Source: JAGLOK01 sp963677605 (GTDB lineage: Bacteria > Bacillota > Clostridia > Christensenellales > UMGS416). Taken from it: a stretch of DNA of 64,000 nucleotides. The stretch is taken from positions 992,001 through 1,056,000 of the forward strand of contig CAXXDX010000006.1 in assembly GCA_963677605.2 (NCBI GenBank), written 5' to 3'. The position numbers and the translations under genes were made by a program. This document shows, in pieces, positions 8,946 to 16,857 of this stretch. Within the stretch, counting starts at the first letter, position 1. Each line of letters opens with the position of its first letter. The notes beneath the pieces are model-generated. The model saw nothing but the letters and a program-made list of their open reading frames with translations, ran no database searches and was not told the origin of the DNA.

Positions 8946-10388
8946 TTAAGTAGTTTTATTGTTTTTGCGATATTGGCTTGGTGTAATCGAATAACACTTT
9001 TTGAATGTTCTGGCGAAGTAAGTAACATCATTGTATCCGGTAAGTCTGCATACTTCTGAAATGCTTATTGCAGTTGAAGATAGCAATCCACAGGCTTTTT
9101 CCATTCGCACATCCTCAATATATGAGCTTATTGTACACTGCTTTTTCTCTTTAAACCTTTTACATAAATAGTTTGGAGAAATAAAGAAATAATCAGCTAT
9201 CTCCTGTAAAGGGAGTTCATCCATATAATGTTGGTTTATGAAATCACAAACCATATTTGCAAGTTCTTTGTTTTGTTTTTTATGTACCACTAAATGAATG
9301 AAATCCTCGCAATAAGCAACAAGACTGCCGCAAATACTCTCAAAAGACGAAAATCTCGCTGTCGAAAATAAAAGCAAATCCTTTTCAAGCATCCTCGGAG
9401 CAGGCTTATTAATAGCAGCAAATTGCGTAAGGAGAAGCAAAACTATATCTCTGTATACAAATCCCAACCGCAGCACATCCTCTTGCGTTTTTGTTATCTT
9501 CTCAAACATTCTATTAATAATTTTTCGACAGCTGTTTGCCTCACCATGCATAAGCGCTGACTTCAGCAGCTCTAAATCCATTTTGCTTTTTTCTTTGTTT
9601 TCATATTTGTTAAAGCAAATAGCTGTTTTGGTTCCATCAACAAAGCACACATTCATAGCCATATCCGCTTGTTCAAAAGCACTGAAAACAGATTGTTCTT
9701 CAATCGTTCCATAAACCAATGTTTCACAAAGTTCAGACAGTTGTCCTGCTATCTTAGAAATTTCTTTTAGAGTTGGTATAGTTTCGATGTAAAACAAAGA
9801 TACAGATTCTGACCATCTAACCGATATCGCATGCATGTCATAAGACTCAAATAAATTATAGGCTTCTTTTAAATCAGATTTCTCAGCATTTCTTACAACC
9901 ATTAATAACGCCTGCTTTTCTGGCTTCTGCTCTAAGTTAGTTTTTTTGCTGAATTCCTCAAAAGAAATAATTGCATTGTTTGTCGTAATAGATTTATCAT
10001 CTTTACTGGAATTAATCCTGTCGTGAGCACGAGAAATTGCGTTGTTTAATTCCTCTTGAATAATCGGTTTTTTTAGGTAATCATTTACTCCCAAGCGAAT
10101 AGCTTGCTGCATATAAGCAAAGTCTTCATATCCGCTGATAATAATAAAACAAGTTTTATTTCCCGGATGCAACGCGTTTATTGTTTTTATCAGCTCTAAT
10201 CCACCCATTTCAGGCATACGTATATCAACTATAAAAATATCTGGCTGCTTTTGTCTGTAAAGTTCCAATGCTTCGCGCCCATTCCCTGCGTCGCCCAAAT
10301 AATTAAGTGCTGCAGGAACCATAGCAAGCCTTCTCCTCAAGCTTCTGCGAACCATTATTTCGTCATCTGCGATATAAACACTAAGCAT
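8946..10388 (-). CDS. AraC-type response regulator, YesN family (module A)
   Basis: A 480-residue response regulator with an N-terminal receiver domain (about residues 1-120; acidic pair Asp8-Asp9, phospho-acceptor Asp55 in FIVDIRMPEMGG, Lys in LKKP), a long middle region of unknown fold and a C-terminal AraC double helix-turn-helix (about residues 380-477, with ADYFFISPNYLCKRFKEK and GYNDVTYFARTFKK). It should be phosphorylated by the kinase encoded just upstream, with which it overlaps by 8 bases, and activate the neighbouring transport operon in response to an extracellular sugar. Confidence 0.93.
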   Translation of the reverse strand: MLSVYIADDEIMVRRSLRRRLAMVPAALNYLGDAGNGREALELYRQKQPDIFIVDIRMPEMGGLELIKTINALHPGNKTCFIIISGYEDFAYMQQAIRLGVNDYLKKPIIQEELNNAISRAHDRINSSKDDKSITTNNAIISFEEFSKKTNLEQKPEKQALLMVVRNAEKSDLKEAYNLFESYDMHAISVRWSESVSLFYIETIPTLKEISKIAGQLSELCETLVYGTIEEQSVFSAFEQADMAMNVCFVDGTKTAICFNKYENKEKSKMDLELLKSALMHGEANSCRKIINRMFEKITKTQEDVLRLGFVYRDIVLLLLTQFAAINKPAPRMLEKDLLLFSTARFSSFESICGSLVAYCEDFIHLVVHKKQNKELANMVCDFINQHYMDELPLQEIADYFFISPNYLCKRFKEKKQCTISSYIEDVRMEKACGLLSSTAISISEVCRLTGYNDVTYFARTFKKCYSITPSQYRKNNKTT

Positions 10389-12270
10389 CTTTAACCTCCA
10401 TTCTAGGTATGCTGAACTCAGTACTGGTTCCTCTTCCTTTTGCTGATATCATTTTAAACTCAAGCAAATCTCCGTACTCCATGCGCAGTCTTTGAAAAAC
10501 ATTATATAATCCCATATGGTTTTGAAGTTTGTTGTTTGATTGAAACTTTTCATCTCTTTTCTCAGGATTGCTGTCATACAGCCTAATTGATTTAAGTAAA
10601 GCTGAAAGTTCTTCTTTTTCCATCCCAACTCCGTTATCCATAATTACGAACCTAATATTTGGCTCTTCATTTTTAACTCTAATTGACAAGCATCCTGCAG
10701 TGTTCGATGACAATCCATGCTTTATTGAGTTTTCTACTATAGGCTGAAGTACCAACTTAGGCATTTTATATTTTTCGAGTCCATCGTCTATATCAACGTC
10801 ATACTCTATATCCATATTCCTAAATCCTATGGCCGTTAAATATAATTGAATTTGATCACATTCATCTTTCACAGATACCCACTTTCGCCCATCAAGATTA
10901 TAACGGAACATAAGCCCTAAATTCTCACATAATCGTACAGCCAACTTGTCTTGATGGTCTAATATTAATCCGTTTAATATTTCCAGAGTATTATACAAAA
11001 AGTGAGGATTTATCTTTTGTTGCAGCACTTCAAGCTCCGCATCGCGCTTTAGAAGATATATCAGCCTGTTTTGGTCTACAAGATTTGCTATTGATTTTGA
11101 CATATCATTGAATCCATCTATCAGTTCACCGATTTCATCATGATAAGTGTTGTTTATCTTCACTCCTAAATTATTATCTCGCACAGCCAAGATAGCTTCT
11201 TTACATTGTAATATCGGATTTGTAAGGTAATATGAGAAAAAACCAGCAATTACAAGACAAAACAATATAACCGGTATCATCAAAAGAAGAAGCATCTGGT
11301 TAGGAGTTTCCGCATCGCCAGCAACTCCCGTCTGCAAAACTTCAAGATACCATCCTTCAAGAGCCAGAGGCCCCCTATAACCCTGCAAATTTTCAGCGAA
11401 AAAGAAACCTTCTCCTGAAAACGACGATAATATTCCGCTCGACGGTATAAGCGGACTGCCCTGGCTGTCAGTTAAGCGTGCTTCATATTGATTGGTATAA
11501 ACAGTTTCAAATCCAGCCAGTACCCTAGGCGGCACACTCAGCATCAAACAACCAATAATTTGACGAGTGTAATTGCTCCTAACAGGATAAAAAATCATTA
11601 GCATCGGCTGATCTGCGTTATAATAAATATTATGCGGTGTATCATAAAGAATATACCTGCCGGAATCAACCATATCACCGTACCAAGGTTCTTCTTCCAC
11701 ATTATACTCATAGCGTACGGATAAGTACGCGTGATTCTGTGTAACAACCCTTCCGGACGCAAACAGTATAAACCTTATATCATCGTTTATAGATGATAAA
11801 CTGCTAAGAAAATGATTGATATTGCCACGTGTTTTTTCTGCTTCAACTGGCATATTTGCATATCTTGTACTAAGCAAATCCTGTGCCCAGTTGCTGTAAA
11901 TAACAGTATATGCGATATTGTCTAAACCATTTAAGTAGTTCTGAAATTCTTTACTGTTTTGAGAATAAGTATCTTTTAAGTCAGACTGAATCTTTGATTT
12001 GATATTTTGTTGATTTATCGATGAAAAAACAGCATAACATATTAAAAAAACAATAAGACATGTAGTTATCAATATAAAAATAAGCTTTTTTCTTATGCTA
12101 AGTTTGCTGATATATGTAAGTATAATACGTAATGGGCCCAGCCTTATTTTACTGGCTGCGTCATGAGCACTATGGAGCCAACCGGAGGTTTCATTACTGT
12201 TGTCAGTACTTTCATTTACCGGTTCACGATGAAACAAATTTTTATATAATCTGCTCAAATTCATCACCAT
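10381..12270 (-). CDS. Membrane sensor histidine kinase, YesM family (module A)
   Basis: A 629-residue kinase of the His_kinase (PF06580-type) group. There are two membrane segments (about residues 64-86 and 325-350) flanking an extracytoplasmic sensor region, then a HAMP linker, the phospho-acceptor His423 in KINPHFLYNT, and an ATPase domain with PIVENSIKHGL and MDNGVGM. The N-terminus carries about 50 extra cytoplasmic residues. The start is uncertain: ATG-GTG-ATG occurs without a clear ribosome binding site, so the true start may be two codons later. It sits upstream of its regulator and is divergent from the MFS gene at 12430. Confidence 0.92.
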   Translation of the reverse strand: MVMNLSRLYKNLFHREPVNESTDNSNETSGWLHSAHDAASKIRLGPLRIILTYISKLSIRKKLIFILITTCLIVFLICYAVFSSINQQNIKSKIQSDLKDTYSQNSKEFQNYLNGLDNIAYTVIYSNWAQDLLSTRYANMPVEAEKTRGNINHFLSSLSSINDDIRFILFASGRVVTQNHAYLSVRYEYNVEEEPWYGDMVDSGRYILYDTPHNIYYNADQPMLMIFYPVRSNYTRQIIGCLMLSVPPRVLAGFETVYTNQYEARLTDSQGSPLIPSSGILSSFSGEGFFFAENLQGYRGPLALEGWYLEVLQTGVAGDAETPNQMLLLLMIPVILFCLVIAGFFSYYLTNPILQCKEAILAVRDNNLGVKINNTYHDEIGELIDGFNDMSKSIANLVDQNRLIYLLKRDAELEVLQQKINPHFLYNTLEILNGLILDHQDKLAVRLCENLGLMFRYNLDGRKWVSVKDECDQIQLYLTAIGFRNMDIEYDVDIDDGLEKYKMPKLVLQPIVENSIKHGLSSNTAGCLSIRVKNEEPNIRFVIMDNGVGMEKEELSALLKSIRLYDSNPEKRDEKFQSNNKLQNHMGLYNVFQRLRMEYGDLLEFKMISAKGRGTSTEFSIPRMEVKDA

Positions 12271-12429
12271 TATTAGCTGTATTTGGTTTTTGTAATAGTT
12301 ATTTTATTATAGAAGCTACAATAATATAAGTCAAATTAATGCATAATATATTGCTAACAGACAAACTGATTTTTGAATATAATCAAAATGTATTTAGAGA
12401 AAATATAACACCTTAAAAGGGAATGTGCT

Positions 12430-13833
12430 ATGAAATTTTTCACAAAACTATTAAGCCAAAACTCGGATCGAAAAGATGAAAACGGTCAAACACTAATATC
12501 AGTCTGGGACATTTTTCAAAAGCAGCCATCTTCAGCTGAAACAAAAATTCGCAGAAGCAATTATCTGATTATTTTGTTTGAAGGCGGTCTTTTTATATTT
12601 GGTGCGTCTTTCTTCAATCCGGGTGTTCTTTCCGTGTTTGTAACAAAATTTACAGGTTCAATGAACCTCGCAGCTCTCCCCGCAAGCATGATGATAGTGC
12701 TGGGATCTATAGGTCAGCTGATTGTAGGCCCATTTCTACCCAAAATTAAGCATTTGGATAAATTCTTGCACAGGATTTATTCTTCCCGATTTATCCTTTT
12801 AGTTATACCGTTGCTTTTATTTCTCAAATTAAACTCAACATTTATTGTTTTGATGTTTTTTATAATCTACGGACTATTTCTGTTTATTGACGGATTTACC
12901 GTTGTTCCATGGACAGATATTTATACACGCACTATACTTCCAACTCAACGCGGTTCTTTGATGGGCAACAGAGTTGTACTGGGCGGTCTAGCAAGCACGG
13001 CAAGCGGAGCATTAATTAAATGGCTGCTAGATTCCAAAATGAACTTAAATACAAGCTACGGTTTTGTGTTTCTATTAGGAGCAGTTACTATATTATCCAC
13101 AATATTTGTGCTGTATCATCTCAAAGATATTAATGAAACTAGACCTAAGAATGTAAAAACAGTAGGCGTTTCAGCTGCTTTTAAACGTATGTTTCCATTA
13201 ATCAAAGAAAACCATGAATTTAAAAAAATACTGGTTTGCAGGATATTAATATCCATAGGAAATATGGCTCTTCCAATGAGCATTTTGTTTGGAACAAATG
13301 TTTTGCTGTTAACAAATTCGCAAACATCTACACTTATTTATATTCAGATATTGGGTACAGTATTTGGCGGCATACTTTGGGGACAGCTAAGTGCCCGCAT
13401 TGATAACCGAATGGCCGTTATAGTCTCATTTTTAATGGGAGCTTTGATTCCGTCTATTGCTGTGTTCCTAATGGTTTTTCATGCCTCGCTGCCGGCTACA
13501 TTAATATTCATTTTAATGATTGCTATGGTATTAATGACAGGAATGAATATCCAGGCATGGCTTATAGGCGCATATAATTATCAGTTGGACATAGTTCCAT
13601 CAGCTGACCGAGCTGTTTCTATAATGATGACTTGTATAATTAATATTCCTTTGGGACTATTAATGTTTCTATCCGGAATTATAGCTGAACAAATCGGCTT
13701 TATGTTTCTTATGCTATTGACTCTGGCAGTAAATGTTATCGGGTATTTTTTCTCAACACAGTTGATTAAACGCCGAAGTATCCCTGAATATATTAAAAGA
13801 ATGGAAGCTAAAATAGAACATGAACAGCACTAA
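12430..13833 (+). CDS. Major facilitator superfamily transporter
   Basis: A 467-residue polytopic membrane protein with about 12 hydrophobic segments after a hydrophilic N-terminus of about 45 residues. Its general layout is that of MFS carriers, with a YSSRF segment and an R-rich cytoplasmic loop between segments. The substrate is unknown; the setting among glycan genes suggests a mono- or disaccharide, uronate or efflux of a product. It follows an AAGGG site nine bases before the ATG and is divergent from the kinase gene. It converges with the AraC gene at 13864, with only 30 bases between the stops. Confidence 0.85.
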   Translation: MKFFTKLLSQNSDRKDENGQTLISVWDIFQKQPSSAETKIRRSNYLIILFEGGLFIFGASFFNPGVLSVFVTKFTGSMNLAALPASMMIVLGSIGQLIVGPFLPKIKHLDKFLHRIYSSRFILLVIPLLLFLKLNSTFIVLMFFIIYGLFLFIDGFTVVPWTDIYTRTILPTQRGSLMGNRVVLGGLASTASGALIKWLLDSKMNLNTSYGFVFLLGAVTILSTIFVLYHLKDINETRPKNVKTVGVSAAFKRMFPLIKENHEFKKILVCRILISIGNMALPMSILFGTNVLLLTNSQTSTLIYIQILGTVFGGILWGQLSARIDNRMAVIVSFLMGALIPSIAVFLMVFHASLPATLIFILMIAMVLMTGMNIQAWLIGAYNYQLDIVPSADRAVSIMMTCIINIPLGLLMFLSGIIAEQIGFMFLMLLTLAVNVIGYFFSTQLIKRRSIPEYIKRMEAKIEHEQH

Positions 13834-13863
13834 AAGATAAATAGAACGTCTTCTTAATAATAC

Positions 13864-14640
13864 TCAACATTTCTTTTTATACAAAGAAGGAGATTCGCCC
13901 AGTATTTTATGAAAATTTCTATGGAATGTTTTTAAATTATTATATCCGCACTCTGTAGCAATTTCGCCTATTTGCTTATCACTATTTTTAATCAAATAAC
14001 ACGAATGTAATATACGGTACTGGTTTAAGTACTCAGTAAAAGTCATATTCATCCTGTTTACAAAATACTTGGATAAATAATAGTAATCATATTTCAAGTA
14101 TTTTGCCATCATCATCAGCGAACATTCTTTTTGAAAGTTGGTATCTATGTAAGATAAAATTTGATATATGACTCTGTTTTTATCGTTGCCCTCCATGGAT
14201 TTAAACAACGTGTTTCTTATAAGGTTACCACAAAGCATATATAGATAGCCTTTTTGTTCAAACAAGCTATTTAAACTTTCTTTTTCAGGCAGTTTGCTCA
14301 GTTTTAATATATGATTTTCAGGTGACATTCCTTTATACTGAACATAAAAATCACCAACCATTTCAGGAGAAAAAAGAATTATTTCAATAGCTGACTTCCC
14401 TATCACTTTTATTTCATGTATTTCATTTGGGAATATAAAAGCCAAATCATTTTCTACAATAACAGGATTCTCATTATCCAACAATATCTGTGCTTTTCCC
14501 CTTCTTACAATAATTAACTCGAATGCTCGGTGGAAATGGGACGGAAAGTGCTCTACATTTAAAGTAGTCCACTTAAACAAATCATTTTCTTTTATGCCAT
14601 GTTTCTCAAACAGTATCAATAATCGTTCCTCACTGTACAC
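13864..14640 (-). CDS. AraC-family transcriptional regulator with cupin sensor domain
   Basis: A 258-residue regulator. The N-terminal half is an AraC-type cupin sensor (HFPSHFHRAFELIIVRRG at about residues 31-48, IFPNEIHEI at about 89-97). The C-terminal 100 residues form the AraC DNA-binding domain (MAKYLKYDYYYLSKYFVNRM and IATECGYNNLKTFHRNFHK). It is divergent from the beta-helix enzyme gene at 14746 with a 105-base shared promoter region, so it most likely controls that gene. The sugar effector is unknown. Confidence 0.9.
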   Translation of the reverse strand: MYSEERLLILFEKHGIKENDLFKWTTLNVEHFPSHFHRAFELIIVRRGKAQILLDNENPVIVENDLAFIFPNEIHEIKVIGKSAIEIILFSPEMVGDFYVQYKGMSPENHILKLSKLPEKESLNSLFEQKGYLYMLCGNLIRNTLFKSMEGNDKNRVIYQILSYIDTNFQKECSLMMMAKYLKYDYYYLSKYFVNRMNMTFTEYLNQYRILHSCYLIKNSDKQIGEIATECGYNNLKTFHRNFHKILGESPSLYKKKC

Positions 14641-14745
14641 TAATATCGTCTTAAATTATACTAAATAATCAATAGATGTACCACGCTTTATAATATATAA
14701 TTTAGTAAATATTAATTGTTTTTAGTATTATAGGAGGCAAAACAT

Positions 14746-16662
14746 ATGGAATATCATGTATCTAAATCAGGATCCGATTTAAATAGCGGTACCAAAGAAT
14801 GTCCGTTTCTAACAATTAACAAAGCAGCCGCGATAGCTATGGCGGAAGATATTGTTACAGTCCACGAAGGAGTGTACCGCGAATGGGTAAATCCAGTTCA
14901 TAAAGGCTTAAGCAAAACACGGCCCGTTACATATCAAGCAGTACCCGGAGAAAATGTGGTCATTAAAGGATCAGAACAAATAAAAGATTGGGAACCAGTC
15001 AAAGGCTCAGTATGGAAGACAATAATACCAAACAGTTTTTTTGGCGATTACAATCCATACACAAAAGAGATATTCGGAGACTGGCTTGTTACTGTTGAAG
15101 AAACAAAACACCTTGGGGACGTTTATCTAAATGGTATGTCCTTTTATGAAGCATGTTCGCTTGAAGATGTTTTCAATCCTAAAATAAAAAAAGAAACCGT
15201 AGACCACTGGACACAAAAAACAGTTCCCGTAAAAAACACTGAACAGACAAAATATCTATGGTATACGGAAAACGATGGCGAAAACACAGTTATTTATGCT
15301 AATTTTCACGGCACAGATCCAACCAAAGAACTTGTCGAAATTAACGTGCGTAGATCGTGTTTTTATCCCAAGAGTATAGGAGTTGATTACATTACCGTAA
15401 GAGGCTTTAAAATGGCTCACGCCGCAACTCCATGGGCTCCACCTACCGCAGACCAACCAGGGCTTATCGGTGCAAACTGGTCAAAAGGGTGGGTTATAGA
15501 AGATAATATAATTCACGACTCTAAGTGCAGCGCAATAAGTATAGGAAAAGAGGCATCAACAGGCGACAATTATCGCTCAAAAAGAAAAGACAAGCCCGGC
15601 TATCAATATCAATTAGAGTCAGTATTTTCCGCGAAAAGGTATGGCTGGGACAAAGAAAATATCGGATCTCATACCATAAGAAACAATACAATATACGATT
15701 GCGGACAGAATGGGATAGTCGGACATCTGGGATGTGTTTTCAGCCAGATATATGACAACCACATTTATAACATTGCTCTAAAAAGAGAGTTCTACGGGCA
15801 CGAAATCGCAGGGATTAAGCTTCATGCCGCAATAGATGTCCAGATATGTGGAAACCGTATACACGACTGTTCTCTCGGTTTGTGGTTGGATTGGCAGGCA
15901 CAGGGGACTCGTGTCAGCCGCAACCTTTTTTATAACAACAATCGCGATTTATTTGTAGAAGTAAGTCACGGCCCATATACTATAGACCATAACATACTTA
16001 CTGCTGAGTATGCCATAGATAACCATGCTCAGGGAGGCGCTTATATCAACAACCTTGTGTTTGGTAAAATGGTGCACAGAAAAATGCTTAATCGTTCTAC
16101 CCAATATCACCTTCCTCACAGTACTGATGTAAAAGGCTTCGCATTGGTATATGGCGGTGACGACCGTTTTTATAACAATATCTTTATAGGCAGAGATGGT
16201 ATAGACGGCTCAGGTACATCGCACTATAACGGATATACCACCTCACTGGAAGAATACATTTCCGAGGTTCACAAGGAAGAAGGAGACCTTAATACATTTG
16301 AAAAGGTCGAACAGCCTGCTTACATAAACTGTAATGCATATTATAATGGCGCAAAACCATTCGACAGAGAAAAAAAACTTTTAGAAAATGAATCATTTAA
16401 TCCTGATGTAACTATCATAGAAGCTGATAAATCCGTATTTCTAAAAATAACCTTGCCTCAAGATTTCGAAAGCATGGAATGTAACGTCCATAACACCAAC
16501 ACGCTGGCACGTACACGTATATCTGATGCGCACTTTGAAAATCCTGATGAAACTCCATATAAATTGGATACCGACTTCCTTGGTAATAAAAAGGATAGCA
16601 TCGGCTGTTTAGGCCCAATAAGCTCTCTAAAAAAAGGTGAAAACTATATAAAACTATTCTAG
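14746..16662 (+). CDS. Right-handed parallel beta-helix enzyme (GH141 or PL-like, cytoplasmic)
   Basis: A 638-residue protein behind a strong AGGAGG site. The N-terminus (YHVSKSGSDLNSGTKECPF then LTINKAA) is the DUF1565-type opening seen in parallel beta-helix polysaccharide enzymes. Repeated short turns of the type NTIYDCGQNGIVGH, NHIYNIAL, NRIHDCSLGLWLD and NLFYNNNRDLFVE between about residues 300 and 430 show the helical coils. Families with this opening include GH141 (alpha-L-fucosidase or xylanase) and PL9-like lyases; I cannot decide between them. It has no signal peptide, which is unusual for a pectate lyase and fits action on imported oligosaccharides. It is probably regulated by the divergent AraC protein. 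Confidence 0.85.
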   Translation: MEYHVSKSGSDLNSGTKECPFLTINKAAAIAMAEDIVTVHEGVYREWVNPVHKGLSKTRPVTYQAVPGENVVIKGSEQIKDWEPVKGSVWKTIIPNSFFGDYNPYTKEIFGDWLVTVEETKHLGDVYLNGMSFYEACSLEDVFNPKIKKETVDHWTQKTVPVKNTEQTKYLWYTENDGENTVIYANFHGTDPTKELVEINVRRSCFYPKSIGVDYITVRGFKMAHAATPWAPPTADQPGLIGANWSKGWVIEDNIIHDSKCSAISIGKEASTGDNYRSKRKDKPGYQYQLESVFSAKRYGWDKENIGSHTIRNNTIYDCGQNGIVGHLGCVFSQIYDNHIYNIALKREFYGHEIAGIKLHAAIDVQICGNRIHDCSLGLWLDWQAQGTRVSRNLFYNNNRDLFVEVSHGPYTIDHNILTAEYAIDNHAQGGAYINNLVFGKMVHRKMLNRSTQYHLPHSTDVKGFALVYGGDDRFYNNIFIGRDGIDGSGTSHYNGYTTSLEEYISEVHKEEGDLNTFEKVEQPAYINCNAYYNGAKPFDREKKLLENESFNPDVTIIEADKSVFLKITLPQDFESMECNVHNTNTLARTRISDAHFENPDETPYKLDTDFLGNKKDSIGCLGPISSLKKGENYIKLF

Positions 16663-16728
16663 TTTTAATTCATTCCCCAACCACTAAAAAAAGAACATTG
16701 TTCAAGACCATACACCACAAGTTCAGCA

Positions 16729-16763
16729 GGAAACATTTCAGTTCAACGAACTGAGATGTTTCC
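16729..16763. terminator. Long inverted repeat between convergent genes
   Basis: GGAAACATTTCAGTTC (16729-16744) pairs over 16 bp, with one G-U, with 16748-16763 around a 3-base loop. It lies between the stops of the beta-helix and GH3 genes. Neither strand has a good T-run after it, so it may stabilise both mRNA ends rather than act as a strict terminator. Confidence 0.55.
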
Positions 16764-16857
16764 CTTACTATTGATAAAAAACACCCTAAAACATAATATG
16801 CTAAGACAAATAATAATCATTCTTATTATATAAAAGGCAAATCAATAAGATAATCCC

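Noticed and set aside
12271..12429. Search for catabolite-responsive (cre) elements and AraC operator repeats in the divergent promoter regions
   Set aside because: By eye, no site at the module promoters fits the cre consensus well enough to report, and no paired operator repeats were convincing.
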